Shown one piece after another: positions 1 through 4,991 of a DNA stretch of 5,640 nucleotides (positions are counted from its first letter, which is position 1; each line of letters starts with the position of its first letter). Position numbers and translations under genes: made by a program. Origin of the DNA: JACPVU01 sp964373255. GTDB lineage: Archaea > Aenigmatarchaeota > Aenigmatarchaeia > GW2011-AR5. The notes beneath the pieces were generated by a model, which saw only the letters and a program-made list of their open reading frames with translations, did no database searches and had not been told where the DNA came from. Location: contig CAYJTG010000013.1 of NCBI GenBank assembly GCA_964373255.1, forward strand, positions 1-5,640, written 5' to 3'.

Positions 1-24
1 AACAGACGTATATGTCTACGTCGA
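1..24. repeat. Truncated copy of the three-way-junction palindromic element (right part)
   Basis: The window opens with AACA (1-4), then a 12-nt stretch GACGTATATGTC (5-16), a single T, and ACGTCGA (18-24). This matches the right-hand part of the complete element at 430-562, where loop GATAA is followed by arm GACGTAAGGGTC, a single T and outer arm ACGTCGATGC. The 11-mer GTCTACGTCGA is identical in both. AACA is also the loop of the second hairpin in the element at 2848-2942. The predicted partner arm GACATATACGTC would lie just left of the window, so the hairpin cannot be confirmed here. Confidence 0.5.
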
Positions 25-65
25 CCATCATCATACGAATATGGAATTCAATCGATAAACAACAG

Positions 66-72
66 AAAAAAA
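66..72 (-). terminator. Oligo-T terminator candidate after the cysteine-rich ORF
   Basis: On the minus strand a run of seven T residues lies about 25 nt past the TAA stop of the 97-486 gene. Oligo-T tracts without a strong hairpin are typical archaeal termination signals. No convincing stem precedes it. The call rests on the T run and its position only. Confidence 0.4.
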
Positions 73-96
73 GCAATGACAGATTTTTCAATGTGT

Positions 97-486
97 TTAG
101 CCTATTGGAATACGTCCTGAAAATTCCTTTTGGCATTCTTCTATTTTTGTTCCATTTCGCCAAGCTTCACTAAAGCAATTTAAGCACTCACCATAGTTGC
201 TTGACTCTACTTTGTGGCATTCATTGTTGTTTATCTCGCATTTAATAAAATTTGTGCAGATGTTACTAGGTATATACAGATGAATTTCTTTTAATTGCTC
301 TTTTGTGAACTCGCATCCCAAAGCACCAGTCTCGTCTCTGGTGAATCCACAAATTCTTGAAGAACTGTACGAACCAAAAATAAAGAAATATCCAGATGCC
401 AACAAAATAATGATAATTACAAAAACCAAGGCTCTGTTGAAATGCTCAATAAAAGCATCGACGTGAGAGCTATTGTCTTTTGACAA
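97..486 (-). CDS. Small single-span membrane protein with cysteine-rich outer domain
   Basis: I do not recognise this 129-residue protein. A short hydrophilic N-terminus (about 1-19) precedes one strongly hydrophobic span (about 20-37, rich in I, L, V and F). A hydrophilic domain with eight cysteines follows (C46, C58, C77, C83, C90, C101, C104, C118). An even cysteine count after a membrane anchor suggests a disulfide-bonded extracytoplasmic domain. The start is uncertain: the frame has no ATG near its 5' end, the first usable codon is TTG at 486, and that TTG lies inside hairpin 1 of the palindromic element at 430-562, so about the first 19 codons overlap the repeat. A second TTG at residue 20 would begin directly at the membrane span. 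The gene is AT-rich (about one third G+C in hand-counted lines 121-300) compared with the ATPase gene (57% in line 1141-1200), which hints at separate origin or weak constraint. It lies 107 bp downstream of the ATPase on the same strand and may be co-transcribed. It could also be a gene whose 5' end was replaced by the repeat. Confidence 0.6.
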   Translation of the reverse strand: MSKDNSSHVDAFIEHFNRALVFVIIIILLASGYFFIFGSYSSSRICGFTRDETGALGCEFTKEQLKEIHLYIPSNICTNFIKCEINNNECHKVESSNYGECLNCFSEAWRNGTKIEECQKEFSGRIPIG

Positions 487-562
487 TAGCTCTAGCTGAC
501 CCTTACGTCGATAAGACGTAAGGGTCTACGTCGATGCTTTTTCATAGGTTTTCAACAGAGCC
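430..562. repeat. Nested palindrome forming a three-way junction (complete element 1)
   Basis: The outermost arms are 430-442 (GGCTCTGTTGAAA) and 550-562 (its exact reverse complement). An 8 x 8 mostly unpaired section follows. Then comes a perfect 14-bp stem, 451-464 (AAAAGCATCGACGT) with 528-541. Inside it sit two perfect hairpins. Hairpin 1 pairs AGAGCTATTGTC (466-477) with 482-493, loop TTTT. After the linker AGCT, hairpin 2 pairs GACCCTTACGTC (498-509) with 515-526, loop GATAA. Only single unpaired or wobble positions (465, 527) separate the helices. The element lies between the ATPase stop and the cysteine-rich gene and includes that gene's possible TTG start. It encodes nothing of its own. 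The base pairing is read directly; whether it acts as DNA, RNA or a recombination target is unknown. Confidence 0.9.
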
Positions 563-593
563 AAAACCAAATATTTCCTTTCAGTTATTTATT

Positions 594-2822
594 TCACATC
601 CACTTCTTCATCCAGGCATTCCACCGCTCGAATATTTCTTCGTTGTTCAGCTCGCCGGTCTCTTCCTTTACGTCTTCGCTGATAATGTGGAACATCGAAT
701 TGGATTTCACAACAAAATCAGCTTCCAGAAGTTCTGGCTTGTTCTTCGCGTCGGCGTAGCTGGTCAGCGCCTGCATGATTTTGCCGCGCAGCTTTATGTT
801 GTTCCATACAGCATTCCAGTTGCCCTTCCACTCGCGCACGCGCACCGCCACGTCGTTTAGTACGTGCGATTCGCCCATGAGCAGGGTCTTTGTCGGCTTT
901 AGCGCGTCGTCCCTGGCAGAATAGTCGTACAGGTCTACGAACCCGCCTTCTTCCTGTGGGTCGCTCTTCCAGTGTTTTCTGACCTCGGTTATGTTAACAA
1001 TGCGCCTGAACGCGTGGAGGCCTTCCGGCGACCGCAGGACATTTGCTATCATGACAATGTCGGTCGCTTTGAAGCTTGTCGGAGTTACACCAAGGTCGTT
1101 GACGACACGGTCGAACACACCGTAAGGCGAGTCCCCATGAATGGTACCGGCGACAAGATTTGCGAGCGCGCCTATCCTCATGGCTTCATACAGCGCCAGA
1201 GCTTCCTTGCTTCTGATCTCGCCTACTATGAGCGCCGAATCGCCGAGACGCAGCGCCGTTCGAAGCACTTCCTCTGCAGGCAGCTCTGTCTCCACACGCG
1301 TTATCACAGATCGTGATTTCAACCGTTCAATATTATATCCAAGCTCGCGCATCTGATCGAATGGAAGCTCTAAAGTGTCCTCCGTTGTAATCAGCCGTAT
1401 CTTTGGCATGAGCTGGATCATGCACGCGCCCAAGAACGAAGATTTACCGGAAGATCGCGTTCCGGCGATGAGCATGGTCCGCGCTCCGTCAATCAGAAAC
1501 CACACAAGCCCAGCTGCCTCAGGGCTCAGCATCTTGTTCTTGATGAAAAGCGGGAATGTCCACGGCTTGTCCCTGTGGCGGCGGAATGCAAAGGCCAGGC
1601 CGTCAGGCGACAGGTTTCTTGATATTGCAGCCACCCTTGCGCGGCCGCCTGGCACGATGAGCTCTGTGTCCAGCACAGGGTTTGCCTCGTCCAGTGGTCG
1701 GCCTGAATATAATCTGAACCTCGTTGCCCACGTTTCCGCGTCTTCGAGGCTCGGGACTATGTTTGTTTCGCATTCCTCGTACTTTCCGTGGAATATATAG
1801 ATGGGCGACGACCCGATGGGTGAATTCACCACGACGTCCTGGATATTTTCATCCTGAAGAATGAGGTCTAACAATCCCAAACCGGCTGTATACCGCGAAA
1901 GGATCTGTGCCAGCTTCTCGAGTTTTTTTTCGGTTATCGCATAGTTCTGCGAACCGGCGAGGTCGTGAAGTATATCGAGTCCTATTCTATAAAGATTTTC
2001 TCTCAGCCTTTCAGGCTCGGCTAATTCAATCTCCCGTGGTTCGTGCCTGCCTAAATATCTTCTTGCCGTATCCAGTAGCGTATATTCTGTCTCGTTGAGC
2101 TTGAACTCGGGCGGTATGATGTGGTAGAACCTCCTCACGTTGCCGGGAACTTTGTATATCTCTATATCTATGTCGCCAACCTTGTACCTCTCTATCAGTT
2201 CAGCGCGGGCTGGCGGCAGCGACACGTATTTTGTATAGATGAAGTTCGGCCTTACCGTCGGGTGAAATATTTTTCTGTACAATGACCGGTTTGTGTGCTC
2301 TCTGAGCTGCGGGACAGCGATCTGTATCATCTTGCACCTGCCGAGAACGATTTTTATTGGAAGAAGCGAGCTGTTCATATAATGAAGGTGACAGGCCTGC
2401 TCGATGCCAGTTGTCCTCTCGTAGCGCACCTTCTGTTTCCTCAGTTCGCGCATCAGGTTTTTGTAGGCGTCTATGGGGTCGTACCTCATGTCGTTCAGCA
2501 GCCTTTGCAAAAATCTGTACCGCTCGGCCGACTCGGTCTCGCAATGGGGCAGCACAACATTCTGTATGCTTATGAGCCTCTCCTTGATGATGTGCTCAAT
2601 GGCGTTCGCAATCTCGAGGAGCATCCTTGCCTCATTAAAATCGTACTCGTATTCGCGGACATCGGCAAGAACGATCTTCGCGACCTTCTTCAGCTCCATG
2701 AGGTTGTCTATGGTCTTGGCCATGCACACGGGGAAATCCTCTATATTAGAACCGTGCACGGCCCCGAGGCAGTTGATCCTCATTTTTTGGCCTTGCTCGT
2801 CGTACTCGTATTCGTAGACCAT
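594..2822 (-). CDS. FlaI/TadA-type secretion (type II/IV) ATPase with long N-terminal extension
   Basis: This is a hexameric-type secretion ATPase of the GspE/FlaI/TadA superfamily, expected on the cytoplasmic face of the membrane, where it powers pilus, archaellum or secretion assembly. All core motifs are visible: the N-terminal ATPase subdomain pattern around 315-335 (LLDLILQDENIQDVVVNSP); an arginine-rich stretch at 396-420; Walker A GTRSSGKSS at 454-462; Asp box TTEDTLELP at 479-487; Walker B LIVGEIRS at 531-538 with the probable catalytic glutamate E535; and His box GTIHGDSPYGVFDRV at 559-573 with H562. At 742 residues it is longer than usual archaeal FlaI proteins (roughly 500-550). 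The excess is mainly the first 190 or so residues, which contain paired cysteines C18 and C33 and repeated acidic/tyrosine stretches (YEYEYDE, REYEYDF). I do not recognise that domain. A C-terminal tail follows about residue 610. The ATG at 2822 is chosen because AGTGAT, complementary to the archaeal 16S tail, lies 3 nt upstream. No FlaJ/TadC partner is in the window. The family call is firm; the exact system is not. Confidence 0.93.
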   Translation of the reverse strand: MVYEYEYDEQGQKMRINCLGAVHGSNIEDFPVCMAKTIDNLMELKKVAKIVLADVREYEYDFNEARMLLEIANAIEHIIKERLISIQNVVLPHCETESAERYRFLQRLLNDMRYDPIDAYKNLMRELRKQKVRYERTTGIEQACHLHYMNSSLLPIKIVLGRCKMIQIAVPQLREHTNRSLYRKIFHPTVRPNFIYTKYVSLPPARAELIERYKVGDIDIEIYKVPGNVRRFYHIIPPEFKLNETEYTLLDTARRYLGRHEPREIELAEPERLRENLYRIGLDILHDLAGSQNYAITEKKLEKLAQILSRYTAGLGLLDLILQDENIQDVVVNSPIGSSPIYIFHGKYEECETNIVPSLEDAETWATRFRLYSGRPLDEANPVLDTELIVPGGRARVAAISRNLSPDGLAFAFRRHRDKPWTFPLFIKNKMLSPEAAGLVWFLIDGARTMLIAGTRSSGKSSFLGACMIQLMPKIRLITTEDTLELPFDQMRELGYNIERLKSRSVITRVETELPAEEVLRTALRLGDSALIVGEIRSKEALALYEAMRIGALANLVAGTIHGDSPYGVFDRVVNDLGVTPTSFKATDIVMIANVLRSPEGLHAFRRIVNITEVRKHWKSDPQEEGGFVDLYDYSARDDALKPTKTLLMGESHVLNDVAVRVREWKGNWNAVWNNIKLRGKIMQALTSYADAKNKPELLEADFVVKSNSMFHIISEDVKEETGELNNEEIFERWNAWMKKWM

Positions 2823-2825
2823 AAA

Positions 2826-2831
2826 ATCACT
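2826..2831 (-). promoter_or_regulatory. Shine-Dalgarno site of the secretion ATPase
   Basis: On the minus strand AGTGAT ends 3 nt before the ATG at 2822. GTGAT is part of the GGTGATC sequence complementary to the archaeal 16S rRNA 3' end. It supports 2822 over the internal ATG at residue 14, which has no such site. A TATA-like TATTATA at about 2843-2849 would place transcription start almost at the ATG. A second AT-rich box near 2942-2954 would instead put the palindrome in a roughly 100-nt leader. The sequence does not decide between them. Confidence 0.55.
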
Positions 2832-2847
2832 ATTGTAAAATCCTATA

Positions 2848-2942
2848 ATAGTATCTCTGAAAGTGAGGTATACGCCTCTTGGCGTATACCTCGGTAGAGG
2901 ATTACTGCCAACAGGCAGTAATCCAACTTTCGGAGATACTGT
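2848..2942. repeat. Nested palindrome forming a three-way junction (complete element 2)
   Basis: The outer stem pairs AGTATCTCTGAAAGT (2850-2864) with ACTTTCGGAGATACT (2926-2940): 15 positions, one of them a T-G wobble (2858/2932). It extends outward by a T-G and an A-T pair (2849/2941, 2848/2942). Inside are two perfect hairpins. The first pairs GAGGTATACGCC (2865-2876) with 2881-2892, loop TCTT. After linker GGTAGA, the second pairs GGATTACTGCC (2899-2909) with 2914-2924, loop AACA. One unpaired A (2925) closes the junction. The plan is that of the element at 430-562, with almost no shared sequence. It sits in the divergent gap between the ATPase and the coiled-coil gene. Function is unknown; candidates are a structured leader of the minus-strand mRNA, a cruciform between divergent promoters, or a non-autonomous mobile repeat. 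Confidence 0.9.
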
Positions 2943-2974
2943 ATAATAATATCCTCACTGTTGATATTAATTGG

Positions 2975-2993
2975 TTTGACGGTGCCTTTGACG
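2975..2993. repeat. Short tandem repeat TTTGACG, 12-bp period, upstream of a TATA box
   Basis: TTTGACG occurs at 2975-2981 and again at 2987-2993, ending about 10 bp before the TATA box at 3004-3012. Flanking GGT and ACC add partial dyad character. The position suits an activator or repressor site for the plus-strand coiled-coil gene. Two copies of a 7-mer can also arise by chance. Confidence 0.3.
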
Positions 2994-2998
2994 TACCC

Positions 2999-3013
2999 AA
3001 AAATTTAAAATAC
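2999..3013 (+). promoter_or_regulatory. TATA box and adjacent A-rich BRE-like sequence of the coiled-coil gene
   Basis: A-rich sequence running into TTTAAAATA (3004-3012) resembles an archaeal BRE plus TATA box. The box is centred about 27 bp before the ATG at 3036. Archaeal transcription starts about 25 bp past the TATA centre, so the mRNA should begin at or within a few bases of the start codon. The GGAG at 3031-3034 is only 1 nt from the ATG, too close to act as a Shine-Dalgarno site, which fits a leaderless transcript. Confidence 0.6.
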
Positions 3014-3035
3014 AGGCGCAGTCAATTATAGGAGT

Positions 3036-3407
3036 ATGCAGCCGACCGAGAATTATTCGATAATCGTGCAGGAGCTCGTGCGAAGGAGCAACGACGAGAC
3101 GCGGAGGCTGAGAAACGTAGAGCAGCGGCTGGACACGATAGAAGACAAATTAAACGTGCTGCTGCAGACGAGCGCGGACCGCATGAAGAAGATTAACTCA
3201 GATATCGCAGAATCAGACGTCATACTAAAAAATCTTGAGAACGACATCATAAACATGAAGATGGCGCTTGAGAATATAAACAAGCAGCTGATGAGGTTCG
3301 TCCAGAAGCGCGACCTCAAAGAGATAGAACATATGCTGGACCTCATAGCGCCTGCGCCCGAGATAAAAAAATTCGATGACATACGCGAGGTGCGGGTGTC
3401 GAATTAA
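3036..3407 (+). CDS. Small coiled-coil protein, possible accessory protein of the secretion ATPase
   Basis: The 123-residue product is soluble, highly charged and almost entirely helical. Heptad-like spacing of L, I and V runs from about residue 13 to 103 (for example VEQRLDTIEDKLNVLL at 28-43 and VILKNLENDIINMKMAL at 62-78). No signal peptide, membrane span or cysteine is present. The C-terminal part RDLKEIEHMLDLIAPAP (92-108) followed by a basic KKF resembles the ends of small coiled-coil proteins that sit near FlaI-like ATPases in DPANN-type archaea; this is a remembered resemblance, not a searched one. The ATG at 3036 is chosen because of the TATA box about 27 bp upstream, giving a probably leaderless mRNA. 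The gene is divergent from the ATPase, with 213 bp between the two starts. A likely role is a cytoplasmic scaffold or adaptor, comparable to FlaC/FlaE of archaella. The coding call is strong; the function is inferred. Confidence 0.8.
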   Translation: MQPTENYSIIVQELVRRSNDETRRLRNVEQRLDTIEDKLNVLLQTSADRMKKINSDIAESDVILKNLENDIINMKMALENINKQLMRFVQKRDLKEIEHMLDLIAPAPEIKKFDDIREVRVSN

Positions 3408-3424
3408 AAAAGGAAGAGGGTACA

Positions 3425-3445
3425 GGGAGAAACTACGTTTCTCCC
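3425..3445. repeat. Perfect 9-bp hairpin with 3-nt loop (TAC)
   Basis: GGGAGAAAC (3425-3433) pairs perfectly with GTTTCTCCC (3437-3445) around the loop TAC. It begins 17 nt after the stop of the coiled-coil gene. No T run follows directly, so it is not a classical terminator. It is preceded by AAAAGGAAG (3408-3416), a motif that recurs before the hairpin at 3509-3536. Confidence 0.75.
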
Positions 3446-3508
3446 GTTTAGAAAGCATTAAGTATGGAAAAGAGTAATAAATAATAAGCCTAAACAAAAG
3501 GAAGGGAT

Positions 3509-3536
3509 TATCAAGTGAAACACAGTTTCACTGATA
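3509..3536. repeat. Hairpin with 3-nt loop (ACA), 8 bp plus 4 bp around one bulge
   Basis: AGTGAAAC (3514-3521) pairs perfectly with GTTTCACT (3525-3532) around the loop ACA. After a bulged A at 3513, TATC (3509-3512) pairs with GATA (3533-3536). Like the hairpin at 3425-3445 it closes with GAAAC/GTTTC around a triloop. It lies in the likely leader of the 3589 gene. Confidence 0.75.
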
Positions 3537-3538
3537 CA

Positions 3539-3557
3539 GGTTAAGCTTCGCTTAACC
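3539..3557. repeat. Perfect 8-bp hairpin with 3-nt loop (TTC)
   Basis: GGTTAAGC (3539-3546) pairs perfectly with GCTTAACC (3550-3557) around the loop TTC, 2 nt after the preceding hairpin. The two could stack coaxially. It ends 21 nt before the Shine-Dalgarno site at 3579-3584, so it could influence translation if it is part of the mRNA leader. Confidence 0.75.
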
Positions 3558-3578
3558 ATGTAAGTATTAATGTATAAT

Positions 3579-3584
3579 GGTGAT
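3579..3584 (+). promoter_or_regulatory. Shine-Dalgarno site GGTGAT that fixes the 3589 start
   Basis: GGTGAT exactly matches the archaeal anti-Shine-Dalgarno complement and ends 4 nt before the ATG at 3589. The upstream in-frame ATG at 3577 overlaps this site and has no ribosome site of its own, so 3589 is preferred. A possible promoter lies in the AT-rich stretch around 3474-3488. If so, the leader of about 80 nt carries the hairpins at 3509-3536 and 3539-3557. Confidence 0.75.
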
Positions 3585-3588
3585 TATA

Positions 3589-4239
3589 ATGTTCGGAAAG
3601 AAGAAAGAGCCTAAGTTGCTGCCAATCGAAGACATAAAGACGATGGAAAGAAGGGGCATGAGCGACAAAGACATAATCAAGGAGCTCAAGCACAAGGGAT
3701 TTTCTTACAAGGATATCGAAAAAGCCATGCTCGAAGCCGTGAAAGACGGCGTTGGCGACAACCCGGCGGCCCGCAGCGGATTTGAGGCGTTCACGCCGCC
3801 TGAAGACTACTACAGCCCGCCGGCTGCTGCACAATCTCTGGAGATGCCTACATTTGAAGAGCAGTTCCCGCAGGAGCTCGAGGGCGAACAGTCAGACGTG
3901 GTGATAGAAGAGCTTATCGAGGGCATCGTCGAGGAGAAGTGGCAGCAGTTCGAAGAGCGGATGACCAAGATAGAAGAATCGCTTGAGCACATAAACGCCC
4001 AGCTCAAGCAGTACGAAGTCCGGCTGACGCAGCCGCAGAACGCACCATCAAAAGAGCTGGAAATAAAGATGAATGATATTTCCGACCACCTGGATGATAT
4101 GGACGCACGCGTAGGCGGATTGGAGAAGGCGTTCAAGCAGTTTCTCCCGTCGCTGACAAGAAATATCGAAGCACTGTCACATATGATACATGAGATAAAA
4201 GAGAAAGGCGGTCACGTAGAGATAGAGGAAGAAGTTTGA
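3589..4239 (+). CDS. Two-domain cytoplasmic protein: small helical N-terminal module plus FlaC/E-like coiled coil
   Basis: The product has 216 residues from the ATG at 3589. After a basic start (MFGKKKEPK), residues 12-50 form a compact helical module, with MSDKDIIKELKHKGFSYKDI (24-43) resembling a helix-turn-helix or UBA-like fold. Residues 57-101 are a proline- and acid-rich, probably disordered linker. Residues 102-206 are charged and helical with coiled-coil character, including KIEESLEHINAQLKQY (127-142) and VGGLEKAFKQFLPSLTRNIE (175-194). The latter resembles the 'LE..FK...P..T.N...L' pattern I associate with FlaC/FlaE-type archaellum accessory proteins. There is no signal peptide, membrane span or cysteine. 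The gene follows the 3036-3407 gene on the same strand after 181 bp and sits near the secretion ATPase. A role as cytoplasmic adaptor or regulator of the ATPase complex is inferred; the N-terminal module could instead bind DNA or protein. Confidence 0.82.
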   Translation: MFGKKKEPKLLPIEDIKTMERRGMSDKDIIKELKHKGFSYKDIEKAMLEAVKDGVGDNPAARSGFEAFTPPEDYYSPPAAAQSLEMPTFEEQFPQELEGEQSDVVIEELIEGIVEEKWQQFEERMTKIEESLEHINAQLKQYEVRLTQPQNAPSKELEIKMNDISDHLDDMDARVGGLEKAFKQFLPSLTRNIEALSHMIHEIKEKGGHVEIEEEV

Positions 4240-4244
4240 AAATT

Positions 4245-4292
4245 ATTAGCGCAGAAAAGTCGGCTAATTCTTTTTATTGTTATAAACAAAAA
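4245..4292. terminator. Convergent (two-way) terminator region
   Basis: For the plus-strand gene, ATTAGC (4245-4250) pairs with GCTAAT (4263-4268) and is followed by T residues at 4271-4275. A second small stem, TTGTT/AACAA around ATA (4278-4290), is flanked by that T run and by an A run at 4288-4292, which reads as T residues on the minus strand. The arrangement suits termination of both the 3589-4239 gene and the converging 4359-4826 gene. The stems are short, so the call is moderate. The rest of the 119-bp gap shows nothing further. Confidence 0.5.
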
Positions 4293-4358
4293 TTTCAATG
4301 ACTTAGGAATTAAGAATCAAACAAATAAACCGACGTCTATTTCATGTTCTGATTTCTT

Positions 4359-4826
4359 CTAGTCTTTCCCCGTCACAAACAGGATAGCTATGCCTAGGAG
4401 CACTATCACAAATATTATCCCGACTACAGAGTCATTGACAGTTACGCCCAGTGCTCCGAGGGCAACAAAGAAAACAATAATGCCAACGCCGGCCACGATA
4501 GCCATCACTGCCTTCCCGCTCGCAACCTTGCTGATGTCGCCGCCGGTCATGGCTATGAACAGGACAATAACCAAGATGCCTGCTAAAACAACAGCTGCTA
4601 ACCCAAAAAGATTGACAAAGAAGTTCGCCAGCGCAGGCCCGCCGTAACCGACGACAAAGAACGCCACGACCAGTGACAGGACACCGATTATCTTCTGGTC
4701 CTCAAAATATTTTGCCTTCAGGAGAAGCCCGTAGCAGAGAACAAATATTAATATAAACGGAAGCAGGAACCCAAAGAATCCCAGCGAGTTCAGGTTTGTA
4801 ACTAGTATCGTGAACGGGTCAGCCAT
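4359..4826 (-). CDS. Five-span membrane protein, paralogue of the neighbouring 191-residue protein
   Basis: The product has 155 residues and is almost wholly hydrophobic. Likely spans are at about 17-36, 47-62, 69-93, 105-126 and 134-152, with short polar loops (KAKYFEDQK at 37-45, GGDISKVASGK at 95-105). It aligns over most of its length with the product of 4992-5567. Shared landmarks are a Pro-Phe start, LP within the first span followed by YGLL, a basic/acidic loop, AFFV, GGP, and LAGILVI.LF in the third span. I do not recognise a named family; I associate this type of protein with DPANN-type archaea near FlaI-like ATPases. The ATG at 4826 is preferred to the TTG one codon upstream because GATGGTG ends 5 nt before it. 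No signal peptide is evident. The promoter is unclear: AT-rich boxes occur near 4884-4889 and 4901-4914. A structural or channel-like subunit of a membrane complex is possible, but function is unknown. Confidence 0.85.
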   Translation of the reverse strand: MADPFTILVTNLNSLGFFGFLLPFILIFVLCYGLLLKAKYFEDQKIIGVLSLVVAFFVVGYGGPALANFFVNLFGLAAVVLAGILVIVLFIAMTGGDISKVASGKAVMAIVAGVGIIVFFVALGALGVTVNDSVVGIIFVIVLLGIAILFVTGKD

Positions 4827-4831
4827 CAAAA

Positions 4832-4838
4832 CACCATC
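4832..4838 (-). promoter_or_regulatory. Shine-Dalgarno site GATGGTG of the 155-residue membrane protein
   Basis: On the minus strand GATGGTG ends 5 nt before the ATG at 4826. GGTG is the core archaeal Shine-Dalgarno match. It supports the ATG over the adjacent TTG. Confidence 0.65.
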
Positions 4839-4953
4839 AAATGAACCAAGTTATAGTATTTTCAGATTCTTTACTTGATTCACTATATCTGTTTCATTGC
4901 TTATTAATTTATCTGTTCTTATGTGTCACGAAGATTTGTAATTGAATCAATAT

Positions 4954-4970
4954 ACGAAGAAAGAAAAATT
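4954..4970 (-). terminator. T-rich terminator candidate after the 191-residue membrane protein
   Basis: On the minus strand, about 21 nt past the TAA stop of the 4992-5567 gene, a T-rich tract contains runs of five, three and two T residues separated by C. This fits an archaeal oligo-T terminator and would separate the gene from its downstream paralogue, which has its own Shine-Dalgarno site. An 8-bp inverted repeat, TTGATTCA/TGAATCAA (about 4874-4881 and 4943-4950), lies in the same gap; its role is unknown. Confidence 0.45.
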
Positions 4971-4991
4971 AACATGCTTATTTCTGCTGTT

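Noticed and set aside
430..562. Ordinary intrinsic terminator or insertion-sequence terminal repeats
   Set aside because: There are two separate internal hairpins, no transposase or room for one between the arms, and the geometry repeats at 2848-2942. A simple terminator would need only one stem and a T tract.
1923..1930. Run of eight A in the ATPase coding strand as a programmed frameshift site
   Set aside because: The frame is intact through to the conserved motifs, and inserting one A leads to a stop after about 25 codons. A slippage role would be speculation without homologues.
2295..2897. Long plus-strand open frame of 200 codons opposite the ATPase gene
   Set aside because: It lies antisense to a gene with full conserved ATPase motifs, its product has no recognisable domain, and it runs into the palindromic element. 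It is a shadow of the codon pattern.
3577..3588. Upstream ATG at 3577 as the start of the 216-residue protein
   Set aside because: It overlaps the GGTGAT site that best serves the ATG at 3589 and has no ribosome site of its own.
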